Part shown: piece by piece, positions 27,353 through 39,113 of the stretch
Layout of the letters: every line of letters starts with the position of its first letter
How positions within the stretch are numbered: position 1 is the first letter of the stretch
Assembly (NCBI RefSeq): GCF_022539315.1
Contig: NC_066317.1
Span: 65,071,179-65,135,178, forward strand
Direction of reading: 5' to 3'
Source: Serinus canaria
Taxonomy: Eukaryota; Chordata; Aves; Passeriformes; Fringillidae
DNA length: 64,000 nt
Position numbers and translations under genes: made by a program
The notes under the pieces: generated by a model
What the model saw: the letters and a program-made list of their open reading frames with translations, nothing else
What the model was told of the DNA's origin: nothing
Databases searched by the model: none

Positions 27353-27525
27353 TTTCTCCTCCTTCCTTCTCCTTCTCCTTCTCCTCTCCTTCTCCTTCTC
27401 CTTCTCCTTCTCCTTCTCCTTCTCCTTCTCCTTCTCCTTCTCCTTCTCCTTCTCCTTCTCCTTCTCCTTCTCTTCTCTTCTCCTTCTCCTTCTCCTTCTC
27501 CTTCTCCTTCTCCTTCTCCTTCTTT
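27353..27525. repeat. CTTCTC hexanucleotide array, about 173 bp
   Basis: About 28 copies of a six-base unit (TTCTCC/CTTCTC phase) run with interruptions near 27361-27370, 27383-27389 and 27470-27482. The plus strand is all pyrimidine and the minus strand all purine over the array. The unit length keeps all frames open, which explains the long poly-Leu, poly-Ser/Phe and minus-strand Glu/Lys/Arg frames here. None of these is a gene. Confidence 0.97.
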
Positions 27526-29760
27526 TGAAATTCAGAGAGAAGATAAATGAGTTAAAGTAACAAGGAATAAAATTACCTTCCTGTAAATCTTTGACAACTT
27601 CTATTTTATAGAAAAAGACAAATGTAATTTGGGACAGCAGATTTGTATTAAAACTTGACCCTTTGCAACTGGAATGTCCACAATGGGTGGCAGCTGAAAG
27701 ATCTGTTTTATAACCCCAACACTTCTGTAACAGCCTTGCATGCAATAATTTCTGCATTCAATTTCCTGTACACGTGTACAACAGCTTGCCCAAGGGAATT
27801 GGGCTCCCCTACAATCCTTCTTCTTTTCCTGAGAATTTGCAATTTCTGGTTACTGAAAGAAAAAAAAGGAAGAAAAAAATCCTGTTAAAAAAACCCTCAC
27901 TGTAACACTACTACTGTATTTATGAAGCAATGAACAAGTTTTCATTTCTTGCTTTCAGGGAAATGGAAAAGATCACAGCAAGATCTCACCAGGCTGTTCC
28001 ACAACTCCAATGGCTGGAGGACAAGCCTTCCTCTTTGTGAGAGCAAAGCTCTCCCTCAAAAAGGTGAATTCCCCTTTCATATCTTCCAGTTGAGAATGGA
28101 AGAGGAAGAGGAAAAACAAGAGTTAAACTCAGCCTTGCACCTACTGGGGATAGTCCTGAGCCAGCTTTGACAAGAAATGGTGAAGATGTCTTTTGGTTTT
28201 AATATTTATCTTCTTCACAGTAGAAGCCCTGTCATGGCACACACTGTATAACTTAGAATTTATTATTTGGCATGGGAAATCATAAGGAAATCCTTTACTT
28301 AACAATGGAAAGTGTTTTCAGCCCATTTAATAACTGACACTTCCTTGTCTATTGTTGCTGGGTTTGATGTGGGAACTGCTGGAGGGAATCAGTAGCCCCA
28401 GCTTTGCCCAGAGGACTGACCAGACAACTGATAAATCTCCTCTGGCTGGGTAGTTCTTCAGAGCTTAAAAATAAATCAGCTACTGAACTAAATAAGGAAA
28501 TCTAATGCACTTGGTTATCTCTGTTAACTAAAGCTCCAGGCTTTTGGAGCTGGCTTTTGGCAGACAACAGCCTTAGTGCTTTCAGGTAAACCATTTATGC
28601 CCTGCTCTGGGCAGGAGCCTCAGCCTCACCAGGGCTTGGAAGGGACATGTCAAGCAGGGCTCGTGGGCTTGAGGTCATCTCTCTTGGGCGATAATGCTCC
28701 CACCCAGGCACTGCCAGCAGATGGGATGGGAGTCACTCCATGGAGGGAGGTCATCTATATTTAAAGTCTGAGTGTGCATCTAGCTCCCTATCTATTTGTA
28801 TGAAACCCATAACATTTAACAGCTCCTCAGCCTGAAGTGTTATACAGGTGTTAAAGCTTTGAGATAAGATTGGACCCATTTTTGGGTTTGTAACAGGCAT
28901 CACCTCTGGTTTTGGAACAGTCACATTCTCCTGGAGCAGCCTGAGGACCCTTTGCCCACTTTGGAATGAGAATGGTCTCCTGGATGGGTCAGCATTGCAC
29001 TGCAAGGGACTTGCAGGAGAAATTATGGCATAGGTAGTAGTAATAACTCCAGAAAAGTAAAACCACTCATTGTTTTTGGTTTTATTCCTATTCCTTCAAC
29101 AGACAGTAGCCACCTTGAAAATCATTTTATCAGGAAATGCTGCTCACTGCACCCAAATACAATAAGAAGTCCAACAAAGCAGTCAAGATATTAATCAATT
29201 TTCCAATTCATTAAAAAAAACTTTGAGTCATGTGGCAAAATAAACTCCCTTCTGGATAATTTTTGTTGACACAATAGTGTAGATTGTGTGGAGAAGCTGC
29301 CTTCTTTGATTTGTTTCATCCAGCAGTGAGGCAAATGGTTCTTAGCTCTCCAGCTGCATTATCAGGGAGAGCATTAGCATGGCTGCTGTGCCATGTGTCT
29401 CCTGTGCCTTCTGACACGTCCCTTGTCCTGCTGTCACAACAGATATTTCTGCAGCTGGAGACACTCTGCAGTGAGCACAGCAGCCCAGAGCAGGTACCTC
29501 TACTGCTGGAGGGGAGTGGAAGGCCTTGCACATCCTGAAAATATAAAAGGTTGTTGTTTCTCCCTTACCTCCTGAGAAAGGAAGTGCACATGGACAGCAC
29601 CCTTTGTGTCACAGAAACTGCTTGTGCACCTGGGAAGGGCACTGCTCAAACACTCCTCATCAGTCTGAGCCAGAAGACAAGGAGCAGTATTATGCATGAC
29701 ATTTTAATTTTTTTTTTCAGCACTTTGGCAGCTGTAAAGCCACATAAGCCTTCTAGTCAG
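27526..29760. other. Non-coding unique sequence
   Basis: No gene, RNA or transposon was recognised. A polypyrimidine tract ending in 'cag' at 29706-29720 resembles a splice acceptor, but no coding exon with a donor follows. Confidence 0.55.
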
Positions 29761-30275
29761 TCACAGAATCACAAATTGATTGAGGGTGGAAAGGATCTCA
29801 GTAGATCGTCTTGTCTGAATTCCTTGCTCGAGAAGCAGCACTTAGGGGTGGGTGCTCAGGATTGTGTCCAGACAACTTTTGAGTATCTCCAAGGCTGGAG
29901 ATACCACCGTGTCCCTGGGCAACATGTGCCAGTCACCCTCACAGTAAAAAAGTGTCTCCTGATGTCCAGAGGAGCCCTCCTGTGTTGCAGTTTGGGCCTG
30001 ATACCTCTCACTCCTTTACTACCAAAAGAAGCCTGTCTGTCTGCACCTGCTCTCAGTTATTTATTTATGTAATGATAAAAACCCCAAGCTTTCTCATCTT
30101 TAGGCTGAACAGTCCCATTTCTCTCAGCCTTCCCTCAGGAGAGATGCTCCAGCCCCTCCAGGCTTTTTATGGCCCTTTGCTTCATTGCCTCCAGTATGTC
30201 CATGTCTCTCTTTCACAGAGGAGCCCAGAACTGGACCCAGTTTTCCATGTGCAACTTCACCAGTGCTGAGCAGAG
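29761..30275 (-). repeat. CR1 LINE fragment, 3' end region (minus orientation)
   Basis: The plus strand reads as the reverse complement of an avian CR1 tail: tcacagaatcacaaattgat at 29761, 'gattgtgtccagac', 'gagtatctccaaggctggag', 'gtgccagtcaccctcacagt', 'aggctgaacagtcccatttc', 'gagagatgctccagcccctc' and 'agcccagaactggacccag'. The element is on the minus strand and 5' truncated. A roughly 40-50 bp AT-rich stretch near 30050-30095 (atttatttatgtaatgataa) interrupts the expected text. Similarity fades after about 30275 but could continue to about 30350. The 173-codon plus-strand frame here is antisense CR1. Confidence 0.92.
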
Positions 30276-32058
30276 GAAAAGACCTTTAAGAACCAGATGG
30301 TCCTTCCCTTTCTTCCCTTTCTTTATGCAGGCTTTCATTTGGTGCACTGCAATAACAGAAAGGCTCTAGAGTGCCAAAAACTTCTCTGTCCATAACACTT
30401 GCAAGCTGTCAGTCCTCTTGCTGTGAGCTTGTTTTTCTTGTCAAAGACAGCACTGACCACTTCTGCTGGCTACAGAACTGCAGCACTTGGTGCCAGAGGC
30501 AAACCTGCAACTGGATTAGTTACAGCTGTTGAGCCTTAACCCCAAAAATCTCCCTTAGCAGAGGCACTGGAATACAGCACACATCCCTCCATTCTGCCCT
30601 ATCACACCATCATACAGGTTTGTACTTCCATGGTGGTATCCATGCAATCATTCTCAGCCCTCAGCATCACCAGACCCCTCCCAAGCCCTTACAGAAGGGT
30701 CAGAATCCAAACTTGGGCAAGATGCATTTTTATTTTTCCAATTTTTTTTTGCTATCCAAAGCATGTTAATTGAAAGCTACATTCAGATGAACAACAAGCA
30801 AGTTTCCCAGGATGGATGTGTAGGGAGTACAGGAGCAGAGCTGGCTGCTCTCTCACCATCTCACCTGGAGCCACCAGAGCATAGAGGCTGCAATTCCCTG
30901 AGGATCCCACTGCTGTCTCTACAGTTCTCACAACTTCAGGTGCACAGATTTGCCATACAGCCCTATGGATAGAAGATCCAAGGTCTCAACCATCAATTTT
31001 ATGTCACCAGCCAGGCAGTGTAGCACTGAGAGAGACTGGGCACATATTTACAGGTGGGTTACTGGTAGATTAAATAAAAAAAAAGGCAAAAAAACCACCA
31101 TATCTTCATACAATTCTTTATTTCTGGCTTTAAAAACCAGGATCCTGAGCACTATGAATATATTGAGCAGACTAGGTCCTGCTTAGAAAAGCAGCAAGAA
31201 TTAAAATGCCTAAGTGATAGGCACTAAGCATTCTTCTGCTCCTAGGCCTAAAATGCTGTTGCAGGGGACTGACAGCAGAGTTATTCTGGGAGACTATTTC
31301 ATTAGTTATCCTGAATTGTTACATTTTGTTCTGGTTGTGGATACATCAGTGAAATCAGAAGGGACAACCTGCCTTTTTCACCATAAATTAAACCCTAATG
31401 TCCTTTATAAAGCAATAGGGAGGGATGATGCAGGATTTAGCACAGTTGGATTTATTTCACATTCCTTCTCAAATTCTTTATGTATTTATGAGCAAATCAT
31501 CTTATTAGTATGAGACTTTATTGCCTAAAATATAAAAATATTTCCTGTCTCTGCAATCCTTTGTGTCTCTTGTCTGTTCAGGTTGTAAATTTTCTCTGTG
31601 TAAATGCAGTGTGTAGTGCCATTACCAGGACTCTCATATTAGATGGCAATTTGAACACTGCAACAATAATGCAGGGAGCTCACATTAAATCACTGCATAT
31701 TTGGTGTGGAAATGACAGTTTCAGTGGAATTAGGAGAGAAATTTATCCCAGAGTCTTTAGCAGTGGTTTAGGCATGAATGCCCTTTTTATGTAAAGCGAT
31801 AGTTGGAAGGATTAAGATTGGGAGGTTAATCTTTCCTAACGGCTAACTCATTGTTTTCTCATGATTCCAAAATTCTTTGGTAAGAGACACGGCCTGCACA
31901 GCTCACCATTAGCAATTTTGGAATGGAAAGTTAACCGCAAAACAGTCAGAGCTGGATATCTTGCAAAACTCACTCAAATACTGATTTCCTTCTGAGTCTT
32001 TTCTTCTAAAGATGCCAGACACATTCCTATCCATGTCCAAGAGCTCTGTTTTTTGAGG

Positions 32059-32101
32059 CACACACACACACACACACATCTCTGAGCAGACACACACACA
32101 C
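32059..32101. repeat. (CA)n microsatellite, two blocks
   Basis: There is a CA run at 32059-32079, a short spacer, then a second CA run at 32090-32101. Confidence 0.93.
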
Positions 32102-33296
32102 TCAGAAGAGGCATCTTAAAGCCTCTGCCAAAGAACACGTATGCTGGAAAATATATTGATTAAATAACTTGTTTTCTTATCACAGGCTAAGAATGCTTGT
32201 CCTTTGTGAGAAAGGCTTCTGCTCATAGGGGAGGCTAACATCAGTGTTAATATTGATTAATGAGAAATTGTAATGATTTTTCTTTTTCTCCTTGGGTTTC
32301 TGAAATGGGAGGTTATTCCAACAAATATTTGGGAAAGAAGGCAATTGTGCTGCTAGGCCCTCCCAGAAGGAGAAGTACTTTCTGTCAGAGAACTGGTGGA
32401 AAGCAAAGAGGGAAGATGCCGTGAACACTTTTTGACTTAAATCCCAAAGTCTGGAATTTAAAATGAAATCTCTTGGTGTTCTGCTCATATATACTCAGTT
32501 GAAATCTGCTTCCAAACCATGTTTTAAAATATTGTTGTTAAATCCAGCTATGGAACAAGTTAACAAAACATTTTTATTTCCAACAGTTTTCTCCTTGGTC
32601 CTTCTGAAACAAGTTTGTGGTTTAATTTTGCATCCATCAGATACCCTCTCCATCTATATTTCCTCTGGGACAGTTTAGTTATGGTCTTGCCATTTGGTGG
32701 TTTCATGGCTGTGAGCTCAGGGGGTCCTGGTCCAGCCAGAGTAAACCTTCTGTCATGAAGATCTAAGCACTTATAGTCAAATATAGAGAAGTCTGTGGTT
32801 TTTGGGGGGTAAATCTTCCATATATTGGCTCTGATGACTTCAGGGCATCTTGTGTTCAGGAGTCACCCAGTGTAGCAGAGGCTGCTCATCTTTTCACATG
32901 ATCAGCTCAAACCAAGCATTGAGGGGCAGGGTCCACCAAACAGCCTTGCTTTAGGCAAAATCTGCCCCCAAAAATCTTCTATCTGGTGATATCTGTGGGG
33001 TGCAGCACATAAATGCACCAATGGTAGACCAGGGAAGGACGGTCTTGGAAAACTGCCAGGCTACAGAGCTGTGGGATGACATTTCTCAGCTATGCTCCAA
33101 ATTCCCATATTCTTCCATCCTGTTAGAAGTGAAAGTTCTGTTGCTTGGAAATTATTAGTTAGGCTTCCAGATTCTAAACAATTTTAAAAGGGCTATCTTG
33201 TGTTATTTATGGCACAGCTGCAATTAGAAATAAATGGCTATAAAAGTGTCATTGTTGGTATCTGGTTCAGGAGCAGCTTTCTTCTCTCTGTTTTTG

Positions 33297-33311
33297 TTTT
33301 TTTTTTTTTTT
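33297..33311. repeat. Poly-T tract
   Basis: About 15 T residues form the core of a longer pyrimidine-rich patch, 33281-33320. Confidence 0.9.
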
Positions 33312-34014
33312 CCTTCTCTCTGTTGTTGGGGAGTTTCAGCCTCACAAGCTCAGCTGGGGAGCTGAGATTTAAATGGGGTAATTTCTGGCTCAACAACCAT
33401 TAGCAGTGCTGGACTTTCCACCAGATAGAATCCTCCATCTAGACACAGATTTATATTGGTGGGATCAGAGCCTCCAGCATATAAATTCTTTCGAGGCCAG
33501 TACTGCCTATATTTATGTTTTTAAAGTATCTCACTAAAAGGGGCCTTGGAGCCACATTATGTTGGAATTAAATGTTATTTTTAAATCAATGTGTTCCTGA
33601 ATCTTTTATGCCATTTTGGCCAACCCTAGGCATTACTCTTGATAGAAAAACAACAATTTAATTTTACTGGTTAAATCATTCCTGACACCTTTCAATGAGG
33701 CAGTGACCAGAGATAGAGAAAATACAGCAAGGAATAGTGTTTGAAACTTCAACTAGGAAGTCCAAATTAGGAGGAATGGATTTTGTGCCGTACAAATTTG
33801 GTTACTGCAAGTTTGGGACTGAACTGTATCATTATATTTTATAGTACTATTAAATGAAAAACTGTTTCTAATGAATCCAGTCCTAGCCGTCCCTTTTGGC
33901 TTTTCCAGTCCAAACATGCTGTGCACAGGATATAATTAGCTTGATGCACAAACTAGTGAAATAAATGGCCTTTTAATGAAGCTCAGGGTGTGCAAAGAAA
34001 AGAGTAGCCAAAGC

Positions 34015-34034
34015 AAAAAAAAAAAAAAAAAAAA
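34015..34034. repeat. Poly-A tract
   Basis: A run of 20 A residues followed by caaccaaaac. No retrocopy body was recognised upstream. Confidence 0.93.
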
Positions 34035-37000
34035 CAACCAAAACCTATAGAACAGGAAGTCAAATAAATTTTCTTCTTGCAAATGAGTTTTTGGCACTTT
34101 TTTTCTCATTTTGTCTCTGGATGTTTCTTTCACTTCCCTGGTGGGGTGAACTTTCCATCATGTCCCAAATGGCTGCCATTTCCTATGTTGGCCCAAAAGA
34201 AACAGCCTTGTTAGCTCTCCCCTGGCCCACTGGCTTGTACCCTGGGCTGCTTGGAGAGGGTGCAGGTTGGCCAAGTGGGCTCCAGGCTGAGCCTCAGGAT
34301 GGGAGTCAGCCCCCTCTTCACTGTGCACTAATGTCATTCCATTTCCTGCCTTCCTTTGTCCTTGGAAGAAAAAAAACTCCTCCAGATCCTGCTGACTTCT
34401 GATTCTGGCTCTTTGTCTCAAAGAAAGTGCAAGTTCACTCCTGAACTTCACAATCCATTTCCTCAGGAACTGTCATTTCAAGAACTTGTCTGGCTTTAAG
34501 TGACTTCAGTTCTTAAGTGCATATAATTTGTAAAGAGCACAAGTCTCATGCTGACTGTACACATCCTGTGGCTGTTCCTATTGAAAGGCCTTTCTCCTTC
34601 CACAGGGTACTGAAAAAGGAAATTAATCACAAAACAGCAGTCTCCATGAGCTGGGCAGAGTGCAAGTGCCTCCTTATCTTTGTTCAAAGATTTTGGCTCC
34701 AAGCCCTGGATCATTTGAGCTCGTAGCATCTCTTGCACTGCCTCCAGGAGCACTGAGTTTGGCCTTTGGACATTTATGCTGTTACATGGAACCAAGAATC
34801 CTGGGTGAGCCAGGAGAAGGTTCCCCTCCAGCCCACAGGGTCACGGGGTCTGATTCTCACTTAGTCGAACACACAAAACAACAACATCAAAAGCTCGTAA
34901 CAGAGACAAAGGTTGGAGGTTAAAAGAACTGTCTGCCTGTTTCACAGAAATCCAAGAGCAGTTGTGCAATTGCAAGCACATTAAAGTGTGAGTCAGCCCA
35001 GCATTTGGAGGGAAAACAAATTCCATGGTGGACAGATACAGTGAGTAGATGGATCACACGGCCCACTGCCAACCTGTAGTGCTGCTGGTTTAGGGCTCTT
35101 CTAATATATCATTTGTAAAACCACCTATTCAAACCAGCTCTCGTGCCATGAAGTGGGCTGTAACTTCTCTGTATGTTAGGGTTTTGCCCCAGACCTCAAT
35201 ATTTCTCTCAGTTTTTTACTTTTCTATGACTCAACTCCCGTTTTTATTAACACTGCCTACTTTTCCGCTTCTAAGTTCCTCTTCTCCCTGCTCACACCTC
35301 TTCAATCCCAGTGTTTGCAGTTACTCTCATTACTTCCCCACCAGTTGGTATCCTTCTGACCAGTCAAACAAGACATTTAGGAGCTCTGTTTCTTTCTTCT
35401 CACACGATCCCACACTCCATCTTTCTTTGGCTCAGTGCCAGTATCTGTACTCAATTATTTTTGCTATTAATTGGTCTAATCTATGTTCATATTTATGCTA
35501 GGTTTTTCCCTAGTTCAATCACTACCCTCACCCACCCAGTCTGATGAACTCCTCCTTTGTTTTTTCTAAGGAGGATCTTTGCTAAATGCTCTTTGCCTTA
35601 ACATATTTGTGGAAAATTCATCCTGGTGGATGCTCAGCTCCTAAAGACCTGCTTTCTTCACTGGAAAAGTGAAGGTGAGTCAAGGCACTGATGAAAGATT
35701 GCTTTAAAGGCAGCATTTGACCAATCACCTTCTACTGACAGGTGAAGTCAGCATCCCCTTCCTCACCTTGTTACACGCAGCTTGTGGCAACATTTACAGT
35801 ATGTGGGAGAAATACAATTTCAGCTCGAGAATTTTACACACTGCAGTTATGAACTGTGAAACTGTGGCAGGCTTCCACCCAGAAACAGCTGGACTCACCT
35901 GTGGATGAAGCAAGCCCTGTATTTTACATCTATACTTGTCTTATCTACCATAAGGTAAGGAATTCTGGAAAATGAATCAGACACTGCATTAATACACAAA
36001 AGCCTGCTGCTATCCTCGTGAGAAGTGTCATAGAAAGTAATGAAATTATCACACATATCCCATGATACATTTGCATGCAGATTTTCAAACCCAGCTTGGC
36101 ATGTTTTCTTGGAAAATGTGAGGTTTCAGGTGAACGAGCCATTTAGTTGTTAAAATATTGCCTTTTTGCAGAGCAGGATTAAATGTGTCTTGGATGCCAA
36201 TCAGCTCACTCAGTGAAGAGAAAGAGCAGACCAAGCTCTTGGAGTGTTAAAAAGCTTCTTAGCTGCTATCCACCTTCCTGCTTCCCTTAAGCAGCTAGCC
36301 TGGTGGGGAGCTGCCTTTTCTCTCCTTGTAAAAACACTTTAAGATGCTCAGGGAATGGCTTGAGCAAAGCAGCTTGCACTGTGGCTTCTTCTCTGGGAGC
36401 AGGACTAAACTCAGTGGAGACAGAAATGAAAAATGAAAGGTTAATATTTTGGCTCCAAAGTCTCTCTGGCAGACTTGAGATTATCTTTGGATGTGTCAAG
36501 AAAATTTTTCAGGACAAACCCCAGAGCCAAGCATTTCTGAGCGGTTTTTGGGAAACTCAGCTGTGCAGTGTCCAGCTTGAGAAAGAGGGATCTGATAGTT
36601 CATCTTGTGAGAATTCAGGTCACTTTGCAGGGATGGAAGGAGTTAATTCAGTATCCCACTTCCTATACATAAGAGGAATGAACAAAACCTTCTTGAAGTA
36701 TTTCTCCCCAGCAAGACATCTCAGCAAGACAATTCTCATTCCAGCATGAACGTCTGGGCCACGTTATCATTTGAGATGTTTTTGTGTTTTTGCTATTAGT
36801 CTCCAATTGCTTTCAGTGAAATCACTCCCAGTGGAAAATCAGTGAAAATTTTGTCACTTACTTCAGTTGCACTGAGATTTCTCACATGTGAGAGCTTAGA
36901 TGTCTGCCTGCCTCTTCAGAAAGGCCTGGGAAACCACTGACATGAGGACACTCCGTGCGTGAACATGTGTTCATCAGTCAGACCTCAAAGCTGGCTTCAT

Positions 37001-39050
37001 TCAGGGTACAATTATTCTCCTTTCCCTATAGGTTCCTCACTGAAACCTGTGGGGTAAATATAGTATAACAGAAGAGAAAGTCTGTCAAAAAATCAGCCTA
37101 TAAAGTGTATTCTGATTTTATATTCATTAGCTCAGGTCCGGAGTGTGCTGAAGACAAAGACTCTGCAGGTTAGAAATTGCACTTAAAATGTGAAGGGAGA
37201 TCTTGGTAATATGTGACATAAAACTGAAAAAAAGCAAATTAAACACTGCCATGCAGTTAGGTACATAACTCAGCTGTGAATCCTCTGGTACTCTGTCCTC
37301 AAGGCTGGTCTGCCTTTCCTCCAACCTTCTCACTTAGCTGTAGGTTGAAAACACACACCTGAAATGTAGGAGATTGAAGCCAAGATTTGAAAACAATATT
37401 CCTCCTCCAGCTCACCCCTCCTTTTGTGCACCAACCTGATGGATGTTTGACTGTGTACAGAAAGTGATAGGAGTTCAATAGGGTGTATCTGTTCAGTAAC
37501 CTAAAGGTTATCTGACCTCACAAACAAAGCTTGAACTGATAGTCCAGCCTCAGATGAGCTGGAGGGGAGGTCCTCTGCAAGGACAGATGTCTGCAGCTGA
37601 TCTCAAAGGGCCATGTCCCAGTTATCTGAACGTCCCTTTGGTCCATAGGTAGAAGTGGGAGAGGAGTGGCTCTGCTGGGAATCCCATGAGGTCCATGCAC
37701 GTCTCCAGGTATCTGAGCTCTGCCAGGTCTCTTGGCAGGTTTGCTTAGACTTTCTAGCAGGAAATTAGGCACCTGCTGTGTCAGATGGCAGCTGAGAAGA
37801 AGTCTGGATCCTGTGTGCAGAACTCAGGCACCTCATGATCCAGACCATTTCCCAAGGCCTATCAGGAATTTAATTCCCTAATTTCCCTGAAATGCTGCTC
37901 TGAGCTCAGACTTGCAAAGAGGCAGAGCTCAGATTCAGATGGTAAAGCCTCAGGGAACTCTGCTGCACCAACACATCTCCAGGTGCTGTCCAGAGGTGTC
38001 CAGCATCCAGATGTGCAAGATTCACACTTCTTCAAGCTGGTTGTGGTCTGCCCAGCACTGTGTGAGTTAATTACACTTCTTTCACTGGGAAACATTCCTT
38101 CCACTAGCTAATCAGGGCAGGGATAGCTGCATCTGTTGATTAAGGAGAAACCTGTGATTAATTGATCCTTTGTGGATGGATCAGGGCAATAGCAACTTGG
38201 TTGTTGAAGGAACACACAAACTTCAGACTCCAAGTTGGCTACCTCTCACTTCTACTACACCCTCGACACAGCCTGTGAGAGCCTTTTTTCACCCCCAGAC
38301 TTTGGCAAAAGAGCAATGGAAAACAGAACATTTTCAGCATGTAGGAGTGTTTACTCTTGTCATGACACAATTTGGGATTTTCCATTTGAGCTTGAAAAAC
38401 AAACCCTAAACAGAATTTATTAGGAAAATAGTAGCTATGAGGTAAACTTATATCAATGAATGCCAAGAGGTCAAAGAGGTGACACATGACATTTTGGTTG
38501 AATATTCTGTGTGTTCCTAGAAGCAGTGTGAAAACTGTCTCACAAAGTTATTTGCTGGAACATTATAGAGACTGGGGAATAGGGTGAGTTCAGAGAGTTC
38601 CTGACAGCAAAGCCTTATTCTGCTCACTTATTACAGAGGCCTTTTCTTTATCCAACACTGAGTGCTCCATATGCCAAGGCTGGGCATTGCCAGGGGATGC
38701 AGACACCAGCATGGCCAAGTTGCCAGCAGGAACCAGAGGATGCAGGACAGGCTGGTGTTGCAGACATCCATGCTCCAGCCTGGGTGAGAACAACTCTGAA
38801 GCAGCATTTGGGAGCAGCATTTTTCCCATGCTGCTCCCAAATTAAGCAGTCATAATTCCTCCTGAAAGCAGCCCTAACCACCCTGCCAATGCAGGGTTAC
38901 TTCTGGTGAAGGTGCTCTGTTCCCATGAATGGGGGCAGAAATCCACTCAGCCAGCAAGAGGGGAAGCAAGAAGTTTCTGGTGAAAGCTGAATATGAGGGA
39001 GAGGAGGGTAACCATCCTTCCTTTACTTCAAGTAAAGTTCTTTCATATTG

Positions 39051-39113
39051 CAGAATCATAGAATCATTAAGGTTAGAAAGGACCTTTAAGATCAGAGAGT
39101 CCAACCATTAAAC
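39051..39113 (-). repeat. CR1 LINE 3' terminus (minus orientation)
   Basis: The plus strand has cagaatcatagaatcattaa, then 'ggttagaaaggacctttaag', 'atcagagagtccaaccatta'. This is the reverse complement of the last 60 or so bases of a CR1 and is the shortest CR1 piece in the window. Similarity stops near 39113. Confidence 0.9.

Larger units (their letters stand above)
30276..39050. other. Non-coding unique sequence
   Basis: No gene was recognised. It holds the CA repeat at 32059-32101, a poly-T at 33297-33311 and a poly-A at 34015-34034. The stretch 31210-31800 is uniform, repeat-free and has two overlapping open frames of about 95 codons, but no protein family is recognisable in either. The 148-codon frame at 36303-36749 also has no visible domain. 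Confidence 0.55.

Noticed and set aside
27203..27757. Long frames on both strands rich in Leu, Ser, Glu, Lys and Arg
   Set aside because: They are translations of the hexanucleotide array and not a protein.
29551..30072. 173-codon plus-strand frame
   Set aside because: Mostly antisense CR1 sequence.
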